Shown here piece after piece: positions 1 through 5,114 of a stretch of 5,545 nt of DNA (within the stretch, counting starts at the first letter, position 1; every line of letters starts with the position of its first letter). The translations under genes were made by a program, and so were the position numbers. The notes beneath the pieces are model-generated. The model searched no databases. It was not told the DNA's origin and was given only the letters and a program-made list of their open reading frames with translations. Source of the stretch: Thermoproteota archaeon (GTDB taxonomy: Archaea; Thermoproteota; Methanomethylicia; Methanomethylicales; Methanomethylicaceae); NCBI GenBank assembly GCA_004347955.1, contig QNVH01000001.1:21786-27330 (forward strand), written 5' to 3'.

Positions 1-2
1 AT

Positions 3-173
3 AAGCACCTACCGAGGTCTCACTGGGAAAAATCTGGGAGGGTCCTAGTAAAAAAAGTCAAAAAGAAAACGGATCTGCTCATGGAAATTGGCAAAGCCCT
101 ACACGAAAAATCTTTGGAGCTCAAATTAAAACCAGGATCTGAATCTGAAAAGTCTAAATATAGATCCAAGTGA
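3..173 (+). CDS. srp19: Signal recognition particle 19 kDa protein (SRP19), C-terminal part, cut by left edge
   Basis: An open frame enters from the left edge and gives 56 residues before a TGA stop. It starts KHLPRSHWEKSGRVLV, followed by a lysine-rich stretch and TDLLMEIGKAL. This matches, from memory, the end of archaeal SRP19, where a (Y)P(R/K)xxWExxGRVxV strand is followed by K(T/S)xLLxEIAxxI and a charged tail. SRP19 binds the tips of helices 6 and 8 of 7S RNA and prepares it for SRP54 (Ffh) binding, so it acts in co-translational membrane targeting. The N-terminal half (the family is about 90-110 residues) lies outside the window. The tail after the last helix is Lys/Ser/Glu-rich, as in some archaeal members. 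No other reading of this stretch gives a protein-like product. The assignment rests on a short fragment. Confidence 0.8.
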   Translation, partial: KHLPRSHWEKSGRVLVKKVKKKTDLLMEIGKALHEKSLELKLKPGSESEKSKYRSK

Positions 174-423
174 TTCGCCTCAATCATGCGGCTTTCCGAG
201 AGGCACTCCAAATAATCATTCAGGGAAGAGGAGCCACCAGATCAAAATCTTTCCATCCGCGACCGCATAAATTTCTGCGAACCCTGCGCACTGCAAAACT
301 CAAGGGAGAAGCGCCTCCACATCATCCAAAACGCATTGCCAACTTTGCCATAGATGATTAAAATTCTTGGCATAGCCACCCAAAATCTTTTAAAATGGAT
401 TATATATTCGTTAATATCCCTAG

Positions 424-436
424 TAAAGAATATATT
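424..436 (+). promoter_or_regulatory. Candidate archaeal promoter (BRE/TATA) for gar1-tfb
   Basis: TAAAGAA (424-430, purine-rich, BRE-like) is followed directly by TATATT (431-436). A start about 26 bases downstream of the box centre would fall near 460, giving a short leader of about 24 bases that includes the Shine-Dalgarno at 472-480 before the TTG at 484. Two other TATA-like runs lie at 401-408 (TATATATT) and 451-458 (TTTATAAT). The first would give a longer leader. The second would start the RNA downstream of the Shine-Dalgarno. The choice among the three is inference. Confidence 0.45.
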
Positions 437-471
437 GATCCCCTTGTTCCTTTATAATGAATTGTCTCGAC

Positions 472-480
472 GGAGATGAT
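472..480 (+). promoter_or_regulatory. Shine-Dalgarno that selects the TTG start of gar1
   Basis: GGAGATGAT differs by one base from GGAGGTGAT, the complement of the archaeal 16S rRNA 3' end. Its GGAG core ends 8 bases before TTG at 484, an ordinary spacing. It lies inside the coding frame if the upstream ATG (457) is taken as the start, so it argues against that ATG. Confidence 0.65.
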
Positions 481-483
481 TAT

Positions 484-750
484 TTGAAGTCTATGGGGTC
501 AATTCTCGGCTTCTCTAAAAGTAAGCTTTTAACGGTGCGAGTCTTGACCCCTCCAAAGATCGGCTCTCGCTTATTTCTCAAAAACGGATCTCCAGTTGGG
601 ACTGTTATAGACGTCTTTGGTCCGGTGTCCTCCCCCTACGCCTCTGTGAAGCCCGACAAGGGCATCGTTCCAGAAAAACTCGTGGGTGCCGAGGTCTACT
701 GGAAGGAAGAGTATTATAGAAAAAGGAGGAAGAGAGATTATGCAAAGTGA
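484..750 (+). CDS. gar1: H/ACA RNA-protein complex component Gar1
   Basis: This is an 88-residue protein with the Gar1 beta-barrel signature [19 protein letters not shown] (residues 39-57) and a basic tail (RKRRKR) close to the C-terminus. Gar1 binds the Cbf5 thumb loop in H/ACA ribonucleoproteins and aids substrate loading and release during RNA-guided pseudouridylation of rRNA. It lacks the Gly-Arg-rich extensions of eukaryotic Gar1, as all archaeal members do. I place the start at TTG 484. The resulting [12 protein letters not shown] lines up, from memory, with the archaeal N-terminus MKxxGxVLxxxK, and a strong Shine-Dalgarno sits 8 bases upstream. An in-frame ATG at 457 would add nine residues (97 aa) that do not fit the family; ATG 493 is another possibility. 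The 3' end overlaps the TFB gene by 11 bases, suggesting translational coupling. Confidence 0.93.
   Translation: MKSMGSILGFSKSKLLTVRVLTPPKIGSRLFLKNGSPVGTVIDVFGPVSSPYASVKPDKGIVPEKLVGAEVYWKEEYYRKRRKRDYAK
725..729 (+). promoter_or_regulatory. Shine-Dalgarno of tfb inside gar1
   Basis: GGAGG lies within the end of gar1, 10 bases before ATG 740. It decides the tfb start against the longer in-frame opening at 686, which would add 18 residues overlapping gar1 and outside the TFB family pattern. Confidence 0.75.
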
Positions 751-1681
751 TCCTTCTGAGAGTTACGAAAATGTTGAAGAGATGGTCTGCCCCGAATGTG
801 GGGGGAAATCACTAGTAAGAGATTATGAAAGGGCGGAAGTTACATGCACCCTCTGCGGGCTTGTCATCAGCGACAAGATCCTGGATCCTGGACCTGAATG
901 GCGCGCATTTGATAGCGACCAAAGGGACAAGCGCTCTAGGGCAGGCGCTCCAATCACTCTGACGATCCACGACAAGGGATTATCAACGATGATCGACTGG
1001 CGTGACAAAGACAGCTACGGGAAATCTCTCACATCGAAGAAGCGTGCCCAGATCTACCGTCTGAGAAAATGGCAGAGGCGCATAAGAGTCTCAGACGCTT
1101 CTGAGAGGAATCTGGCCTTCGCTCTATCAGAGCTCGAGCGCATGGCCTCGCAGATAGGGCTCTCAAGGAACATACGTGAGGCATCGGCCCTCCTCTACAG
1201 GAAGGCCGTGGAGAGCCAACTCATACGTGGTAGGTCCATAGAAAGTATGACGGGTGCCGCTCTGTACGCGGCTTGCAGGAAGTACAATATTCCGCTTACC
1301 TTAGACGAGGTGGCGAGCGTTGCTAGGGCAAGCAAAAAGGAGATCGCTAGAAGTTACCGTTTCATATCAAACGAACTCACGCTGAAGGTGCTCCCCACAG
1401 ACCCCGTGAACTACGTGCCGCGACTCATCGCAAAGCTGGATCTCGACGGGGTCGTCCAGAAGAAATCCATAGAAATAATAAAATTTGCTGGGAGCGAGGG
1501 ACTCACCTCCGGGAGGGGACCGACTGGGGTTGCCGCCGCCGCGGTCTACATAGCTAGCATTCTTATGGATCGTAAGAGGACACAGAGGGACATCGCGAAT
1601 GCTGCCGGCGTCACAGAGGTCACCGTCAGGAACAGGTACAAAGAGCTTTTAGAGCGGCTCGATTTGGAGATACATTTATAG
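740..1681 (+). CDS. tfb: Transcription initiation factor B (TFB, TFIIB homologue)
   Basis: This 313-residue protein has the complete archaeal TFB architecture. The N-terminal zinc ribbon has Cys17, Cys20, Cys36 and Cys39 (CPEC and CTLC). The B-reader/linker region follows (GPEWRAFD from residue 51, then [11 protein letters not shown]), then two cyclin-like repeats. The second repeat ends in a helix-turn-helix ([11 protein letters not shown] from 281, then TEVTVRNRY), which in the family contacts the BRE upstream of the TATA box. TFB binds the TBP-TATA complex, recruits RNA polymerase through the ribbon, and helps melt DNA and set the start site through the reader. All expected zinc ligands are present and the length is typical (about 300-320). 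It overlaps gar1 by 11 bases, with its own Shine-Dalgarno inside that gene, so the two are probably one operon. Many archaea carry several TFBs; whether this is the only one here cannot be told. Confidence 0.98.
   Translation: MQSDPSESYENVEEMVCPECGGKSLVRDYERAEVTCTLCGLVISDKILDPGPEWRAFDSDQRDKRSRAGAPITLTIHDKGLSTMIDWRDKDSYGKSLTSKKRAQIYRLRKWQRRIRVSDASERNLAFALSELERMASQIGLSRNIREASALLYRKAVESQLIRGRSIESMTGAALYAACRKYNIPLTLDEVASVARASKKEIARSYRFISNELTLKVLPTDPVNYVPRLIAKLDLDGVVQKKSIEIIKFAGSEGLTSGRGPTGVAAAAVYIASILMDRKRTQRDIANAAGVTEVTVRNRYKELLERLDLEIHL
1675..1680 (+). promoter_or_regulatory. Candidate internal TATA box for the TFE-beta-rlmE pair, at the tfb stop codon
   Basis: TTTATA overlaps the last codons and stop of tfb. 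A start about 26 bases downstream (near 1704) would leave a leader of about 15 bases before TTG 1719, containing a weak Shine-Dalgarno-like GAGAGTG. A second run, TTATAT at 1695-1700, is too close to the start unless initiation lies inside the gene. The T-rich spacer 1682-1703 could equally be a partial terminator for tfb. Inference from position only. Confidence 0.35.
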
Positions 1682-1718
1682 TTTCTCAATTTTCTTATAT
1701 TTCTGAGAGTGCCTCCAT

Positions 1719-2105
1719 TTGCCAGAGTCACTAGAGGAGCGCATACTGAGTCTACTTCAAAATTCCGGGGACGACGGCGTACTCCAGAGTACGCTATCGA
1801 AGTCTCTTGGTGTGGACGGGAAGGCTCTGTCGAGGTCATTATCAAAGCTCGAAAAACGGGGCATGATCAAGAGGGAGCCGTATCAGGACGGCGGGAAACG
1901 GACTTACAGGATAGTCCTTCTCAAACGTTCCCAGAAGGTCGACCTGAGTGACGTGCTTTGGGTCTCCTGCACGGTTTGCCCAGACTTGGAAAGATGCGGT
2001 AGGGGACAGCCAATATCTCCCGAGACCTGTGAGAAACTAACGGCTGCGATAAAACTTGAGTACCAGCGCCTCTTCTCGAGCGGGGCGGTAAAAGATGCCC
2101 GCTAA
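1719..2105 (+). CDS. TFE-beta-like transcription factor (winged helix plus Fe-S, RPC34/RPC39 family)
   Basis: This is a 128-residue protein in two parts. Residues 1-70 form a winged helix (LEERILSLL, then a recognition helix around ALSRSLSKLEKRGMI, and a wing ending in TYRIVLL). Residues 84-104 hold four cysteines as C-x2-C-P-x4-C-x10-C, with the ISPETC ending. That Cys pattern, including the proline after the second Cys and the SP before the last, resembles the Fe-S domain of eukaryotic RPC39 and archaeal TFE-beta, from memory. TFE-beta pairs with TFE-alpha to stabilise the open promoter complex and bind the polymerase clamp. Its position 37 bases after tfb supports an initiation role. TTG 1719 is the only usable start: a stop lies at 1704-1706 and the next Met (49) would remove most of the winged helix. 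It overlaps rlmE by 11 bases. An alternative is an unrelated MarR-like Fe-S regulator. Confidence 0.75.
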   Translation: MPESLEERILSLLQNSGDDGVLQSTLSKSLGVDGKALSRSLSKLEKRGMIKREPYQDGGKRTYRIVLLKRSQKVDLSDVLWVSCTVCPDLERCGRGQPISPETCEKLTAAIKLEYQRLFSSGAVKDAR

Positions 2106-2715
2106 AAGGCAGGTTCTTGGCGACTTTTATTATCGGGAGGCAAAGAAGAGGGGCTTCAGGTCCCGCTCTGCTCTCAAGCTTTTGGAGCTAGCAAGGCGCT
2201 TCCAGATATTCAGAGAGGGGGACTGTGTCTTAGACCTGGGGGCTGCACCGGGGGGCTGGCTTCAGGTCGCCCGGGATTTTGTAGGCCCCGCGGGGAGAGT
2301 CATCGGAGTGGACCTATCTGAAATTGAACCTTTACCCTTCGATAATGTATACCTAGTGAAGGGGGACGTCTTTGACCCTTCCGTGAACAGGAAAATAATG
2401 GAAATAGCGGGAGGGCCTGTAGATGTGGTCCTCTCAGACCTGGCACCAAAGTTTTCAGGAATCCATGATCTCGATCACGCCCGGCAGGTAGAGCTCGCAC
2501 GGGCTGCTCTGAAGCTAGCCGGGACGATGATAAGGCCAGGGGGGAGGATGGTGCTCAAACTTATCATGGGTAGCGAGTTTGATAAGTTCTTGGGGGAAGT
2601 GAGGCGGATGTTCCAATCAGTGCGCCTTTACAAGCCCAAAGCATCAAGAGAAAGCAGCTCCGAGATCTACCTGGTGTGCAAAGGGTTGAGGTGCCTCTCT
2701 AATCAAAAACCCTGA
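2095..2715 (+). CDS. rlmE: Ribosomal RNA large-subunit 2'-O-methyltransferase RlmE (FtsJ/RrmJ family)
   Basis: This 206-residue Rossmann-fold SAM methyltransferase has the SAM-binding motif DLGAAPGGW at residues 47-55 and GVDLSEIEPL at 71-80. The K-D-K-E catalytic tetrad of the family is intact as Lys28 (SRSALKL), Asp115 (SDLAPKFSG), Lys155 (VLKLIMG) and Glu190 (SSSEIYLV). The E. coli enzyme methylates the 2'-hydroxyl of U2552 in the 23S A-loop; archaeal members are expected to act on the large-subunit rRNA, but some FtsJ relatives modify tRNA instead. The length and absence of extra domains fit RlmE. The ATG lies inside the end of the TFE-beta gene, preceded by a G-rich, weak Shine-Dalgarno-like GGGGCGGT (2082-2089). 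The neighbouring Nop5-fibrillarin pair performs the same chemistry with guide RNAs, so this gene fits an rRNA-modification cluster. Confidence 0.95.
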   Translation: MPAKRQVLGDFYYREAKKRGFRSRSALKLLELARRFQIFREGDCVLDLGAAPGGWLQVARDFVGPAGRVIGVDLSEIEPLPFDNVYLVKGDVFDPSVNRKIMEIAGGPVDVVLSDLAPKFSGIHDLDHARQVELARAALKLAGTMIRPGGRMVLKLIMGSEFDKFLGEVRRMFQSVRLYKPKASRESSSEIYLVCKGLRCLSNQKP

Positions 2716-2730
2716 ACTTTTGCAACTAAT

Positions 2731-2738
2731 ATATAAAT
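2731..2738 (+). promoter_or_regulatory. TATA box of the nop5-flpA operon
   Basis: ATATAAAT, within TAATATATAAATATG, is the clearest promoter-like element in the window, in the 56-base gap after rlmE. A start about 26 bases downstream would fall near 2760, giving a leader of about 10 bases before GTG 2772. The short TTTT at 2717-2720 could mark the end of the upstream transcript. Confidence 0.65.
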
Positions 2739-2760
2739 ATGCCATTATGATAGATGATTT

Positions 2761-2765
2761 AGGTG
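2761..2765 (+). promoter_or_regulatory. Shine-Dalgarno deciding the nop5 start
   Basis: AGGTG matches the middle of the canonical GGAGGTGAT and lies 6 bases upstream of GTG 2772. The other in-frame GTG, at 2763, overlaps this element and would have no ribosome-binding site. Confidence 0.5.
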
Positions 2766-2771
2766 CACCGT

Positions 2772-3962
2772 GTGAAATGCTATATTGTGGAAAGCTTCCT
2801 TGGCTTCTTGGCTTATGATGAGGATCTAAAGGTAATTGCCGCAAAGCCCTTCAACGACGTCGAAGATGCCGTCTCAGAGCTCATAGAGCTGGAGCGGTAT
2901 GGCCTCTCCCCCTCATTGGAGTCCTTGCTAAAGGATCTCACAGGCATGGGGTGCGACTCCCTTGTAGTCGAGGACGAAAAAGAGGCTAAGGCACTCAAAG
3001 GGAAATATAACATGCAGATACAAGTGATCTCCCCAAGCGCCGCAGGCAGAGTCTTTAGGGCCTCGACGGTCGAAGCATGGCAGAAGTCCGGCTTGAAACT
3101 GACGAAGATAGTGAGAATGCAGAAGGATGTGGCGGAGGCCCTCGCAAAAGCCAAGGTGCGTGCCGCATCAGAGAGGCGCGACAGGCTTGTGGCTCAGGCG
3201 GTTACGGCACTTGACGAGGTGGACAAGAGCATAAACATCATCATCTCAAGGGTGCGGGAGTGGTATGGCCTTCACTTCCCAGAGCTCGACAGCCTGGTTC
3301 CAGACCACAGGCAGTACCTAACCATGGTAACTAAGTTCGGCTCTCGCTCCGAATATTCGCCGAATGGTCTGAACGAGATTGTTCAAAACGAGAATAAAGC
3401 GATGACAATTTATGATCTCACAAAGAAATCCATGGGGGCGGAAATTGGCGAACTGGACCTGGAGAAGATAAAACAGCTGGCTGAGATCTGCCTAAACTTG
3501 TACTCATACAGAGACCATTTGGAGAGGTACATCGATGAGACGATGAAAGAGGTCGCTCCGAACATCCGCGAGCTCGTAGGCTCGAGCCTGGGGGCTCGCC
3601 TAATCGCGCTGAGTGGGGGGTTGGAGGCTCTAGCGAAGAAACCTGCGAGCACCATACAGGTGCTTGGGGCAGAGAAAGCACTCTTCAGGTCCCTCAAGAC
3701 TGGGGCCAAGCCGCCCAAGCATGGTATAATATTTCAGAGCCAGTACATACACGCCGCCCCCAAGTGGCAGAGGGGGAAGATTGCCAGAGCCTTGGCAGGA
3801 AAGCTATCCATAGCAGCAAGAGTCGACGCCTTTGGGGGCGATTTCATCGGGACAACGCTAAAGCAGGTCCTTGAGAAGCGTATAGAGGACATCAAGGCTA
3901 AGTATGCCCGTCCGCCCAAGGAGAAATTCAAGCATAAATGGAACAAGAGGAGGAGAAGGTAA
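2772..3962 (+). CDS. nop5: C/D-box RNP core protein Nop5 (Nop56/58 homologue)
   Basis: This is a 396-residue scaffold of the archaeal C/D-box RNP. The N-terminal domain (about residues 1-115, beginning MKCYIVESFLGFLAYDE) is the part that binds fibrillarin. A coiled-coil region follows (about 120-255, including SERRDRLVAQAV and REWYGLHFPELD) and mediates self-dimerisation in the family. The C-terminal NOP domain contains VAPNIRELVG, the signature GAEKALF at 299-305, and PPKHGIIFQ. It contacts L7Ae-bound guide RNA. The protein ends in a basic tail (KHKWNKRRRR), shorter than the KKE/D tails of eukaryotic relatives. I prefer GTG 2772 to GTG 2763 because it matches the family N-terminus M(K)xYxxE and has a Shine-Dalgarno at 2761-2765. 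The TAA stop shares a base with the fibrillarin ATG, the usual archaeal order for a pair that binds stoichiometrically. Confidence 0.97.
   Translation: MKCYIVESFLGFLAYDEDLKVIAAKPFNDVEDAVSELIELERYGLSPSLESLLKDLTGMGCDSLVVEDEKEAKALKGKYNMQIQVISPSAAGRVFRASTVEAWQKSGLKLTKIVRMQKDVAEALAKAKVRAASERRDRLVAQAVTALDEVDKSINIIISRVREWYGLHFPELDSLVPDHRQYLTMVTKFGSRSEYSPNGLNEIVQNENKAMTIYDLTKKSMGAEIGELDLEKIKQLAEICLNLYSYRDHLERYIDETMKEVAPNIRELVGSSLGARLIALSGGLEALAKKPASTIQVLGAEKALFRSLKTGAKPPKHGIIFQSQYIHAAPKWQRGKIARALAGKLSIAARVDAFGGDFIGTTLKQVLEKRIEDIKAKYARPPKEKFKHKWNKRRRR
3949..3953 (+). promoter_or_regulatory. Shine-Dalgarno of fibrillarin inside the end of nop5
   Basis: GGAGG, in a GAGGAGGAGAAGG run encoding the basic Nop5 tail, lies 8 bases before ATG 3962. 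It favours that start over ATG 3938, which would add the eight residues MEQEEEKV, absent from the family. Confidence 0.75.
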
Positions 3963-4648
3963 TGGTCACAATCAAGAGGCATCCTAACTTTCAGGGCGTA
4001 TTCATAGTGGAAGATCTAGAGGGCAAGAAGTTGGCGACCGAAAACCTGGTCCCTGGAACTAAGGTTTATGGTGAGCAACTGTACCAGTTTGAGAAAAAGG
4101 AGTACAGGGTCTGGGATACCTTTAGGAGTAAGCTAGCAGCCTCGATAGAAAAGGGCATTAAAGAAGTGCCTATAAAGGAGGGCTCTTACGTTCTATACCT
4201 TGGCGCAGCAAGCGGGACTACTCCGAGCCACGTCTCTGACATAGTTGGAAGAAAGGGGAAGGTCTTCTGTGTCGAATTCGCACCCCGCGTGATGAGGGAG
4301 CTGCTCGAAGTCACAGCCCTTCGCTCAAACATGATTCCGATACTTGCCGATGCTAGAACTCCCCTATCCTACAGAGCCTTTGTCGAGATGGTCGACACTA
4401 TCTACTGTGATGTTGCACAACCCGAGCAGGCAAAGATTCTGGTGGACAACGCCGAAGTTTATCTGCGCAAAAAGGGGAAGATCATGATTGCCATAAAGGC
4501 CAGGAGCGTAGACGTCACGAAGGATCCTGCCGAGGTCTTCAAGAAAGAGATCAAAGTCATGGAGGATAAGGGCATCAAAGTCTTGGATGTTAAGAGGCTG
4601 GACCCATTCGACAAGGATCATGCAATGGTTTTGGGGGAATTTGTCTAG
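3962..4648 (+). CDS. flpA: Fibrillarin-like rRNA/tRNA 2'-O-methyltransferase
   Basis: This 228-residue protein is the catalytic subunit of the C/D-box RNP. It transfers a methyl group from SAM to the ribose 2'-hydroxyl that the guide RNA selects. It has the archaeal N-terminal beta domain (MVTIKRHPNFQGVF..., LVPGTKVYGE, EYRVWDTFRSKL) and then the Rossmann domain. SAM-binding motifs are YLGAASGTTPSHVSDI at 79-94 and VEFAPRVMREL at 104-114. The catalytic set Lys57, Asp150 (DVAQP), Lys179 (AIKARS) and His220 (KDHA) is present. Small departures from the forms I remember are Cys149 where many archaeal members have Glu before DVAQP, and Ala129 for Gly in the (G)DA motif. There is no Gly-Arg domain, as expected in archaea. 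ATG 3962 matches the family N-terminus and overlaps the nop5 TAA by one base (TAATG), so translation is probably coupled. Confidence 0.97.
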   Translation: MVTIKRHPNFQGVFIVEDLEGKKLATENLVPGTKVYGEQLYQFEKKEYRVWDTFRSKLAASIEKGIKEVPIKEGSYVLYLGAASGTTPSHVSDIVGRKGKVFCVEFAPRVMRELLEVTALRSNMIPILADARTPLSYRAFVEMVDTIYCDVAQPEQAKILVDNAEVYLRKKGKIMIAIKARSVDVTKDPAEVFKKEIKVMEDKGIKVLDVKRLDPFDKDHAMVLGEFV

Positions 4649-4650
4649 TA

Positions 4651-5082
4651 ATGATGGAAGACGAGGATCGCCTCACCAAGATCCTTTGGGAGGTCGAACT
4701 CAAAAGGCTGAACGAGAGCCTGCCAAGGGTACGTAAACCACTGCCTTTGCTCCTTGAGGAGATCGAGCCTAGCTACACAACCGTGATCGGCGAGAGGGTC
4801 GCCTTCAATAGGGCGGAGCTGGAGGATATAGCATCCCTAGTTCCAAAGGACAAGCAGCCCTCAATATCCCTGCCAATCCTGATAGTCAAGGAGTGGGGGA
4901 CCAAAAAAGGGGTTTACACAATACAAGGGAATGAGTCCGAAAGGGCGCTGATAAACGCCATACTCAAGAAGCCAATAGACAACCGTTACGTCTACCTTCC
5001 CGACATACTCGAGCTTTCAAAGAGGATCCCGTCATTGATAGTGTTCGGGTACCAGTTCTCTTCCGATGAGCTGATCCCGTAG
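4651..5082 (+). CDS. UPF0216 (DUF61) family protein, function unknown
   Basis: This is a 143-residue cytosolic protein with no signal peptide, membrane segment or metal-binding Cys cluster. The sequence fits the archaeal UPF0216/DUF61 pattern as I recall it: an N-terminal helix ELKRLNESLPRVRKPLPLLL, then EIEP, a short region ending in the helix ELEDIASLVPKD, the strand SLPILIV, then GVYTIQGNESERALINAIL, and a C-terminal part with VYLPDILELSKRIPS. The invariant-looking LP...RK..L..LL, LPI and (G)xYxIxG elements are all visible. No activity is known to me. It follows fibrillarin by two bases in the same direction, so it is almost certainly co-transcribed with nop5-flpA; a link to RNA modification is only an inference from that. 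ATG 4651 and ATG 4654 are both possible starts. The only upstream purine run, GGGGG at 4633-4637, is 13 bases from the first, so initiation may depend on coupling. Confidence 0.85.
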   Translation: MMEDEDRLTKILWEVELKRLNESLPRVRKPLPLLLEEIEPSYTTVIGERVAFNRAELEDIASLVPKDKQPSISLPILIVKEWGTKKGVYTIQGNESERALINAILKKPIDNRYVYLPDILELSKRIPSLIVFGYQFSSDELIP

Positions 5083-5093
5083 CTGTATGGGAT
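5074..5093. repeat. Near-perfect inverted repeat across the UPF0216 stop codon
   Basis: ATCCCGTA (5074-5081), GCTG loop, TATGGGAT (5086-5093): an 8-bp stem with one G-U wobble, extendable by two further G-U pairs on the outside. It covers the last codons and the stop of the upstream gene and ends four bases before the TATA box of the next gene. As RNA it would be a hairpin at the operon 3' end. As DNA it would be a palindromic operator overlapping the BRE position of the downstream promoter. Confidence 0.6.
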
Positions 5094-5096
5094 TGA

Positions 5097-5103
5097 TTTA
5101 TAT
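5097..5103 (+). promoter_or_regulatory. TATA box of the HTH regulator gene
   Basis: TTTATAT lies so that initiation about 26 bases from its centre (near 5126) would give a leader of about 10 bases before ATG 5136. This fits the short leaders common in archaea. It stands in a 53-base intergenic gap, immediately after the 5074-5093 inverted repeat. Confidence 0.6.
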
Positions 5104-5114
5104 CTCTCCTTGTA

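Larger units (their letters stand above)
174..483. other. 310-base gap between srp19 and gar1; no convincing gene
   Basis: There is no ORF here with family resemblance or protein-like composition. A 63-codon frame opens with GTG overlapping the srp19 stop (170-361). It has no Shine-Dalgarno, uses CGN arginine codons unlike its AGG/AGA-rich neighbours, and resembles nothing I know. The first 190 bases are of mixed composition and the last 100 (about 360-460) are AT-rich with several TATA-like runs. I found no tRNA T-loop signature, and no C/D-box guide RNA with properly spaced RTGATGA and CTGA boxes on either strand. A weak 6-bp inverted repeat (TGCCAA 337-342, TTGGCA 367-372) has a 24-base loop. 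The gap probably holds the srp19 3' end and the gar1 promoter region. An unrecognised small RNA cannot be excluded. Confidence 0.6.

Noticed and set aside
20..211. 63-codon - strand frame at the left edge
   Set aside because: It lies opposite the srp19 tail, which has a recognisable family motif in the + frame.
220..338. Possible - strand C/D-box RNA (imperfect C box near 331-338, CTGA complement near 220-223)
   Set aside because: The C box has a mismatch, the boxes are more than 100 bases apart, and no internal C'/D' pair is seen.
170..361. 63-codon + strand frame with GTG overlapping the srp19 stop
   Set aside because: No Shine-Dalgarno, CGN-rich arginine codons unlike the neighbours, no recognisable motif, and low-complexity basic composition. 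The overlap with the stop is probably chance.
686..739. N-terminal extension of TFB
   Set aside because: It overlaps gar1 in another frame and lies upstream of the GGAGG at 725-729; the zinc ribbon follows ATG 740 at a normal distance.
1684..1708. Weak hairpin TCTCA / TGAGA between tfb and the next gene
   Set aside because: Only five pairs with a 15-base loop in AT-rich DNA; expected by chance.
1709..1951. 80-codon + strand frame overlapping the TFE-beta-like gene
   Set aside because: Its product is Arg/Gly/Ser-rich without structure, while the frame from 1719 gives a winged helix and a Cys motif over the same bases.
2813..3154. 113-codon - strand frame inside nop5, and similar long antisense frames at 3410-3718 and 3734-3982
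   Set aside because: They are antisense shadows of a well-conserved coding gene, with Ser/Arg-rich composition and no motifs.
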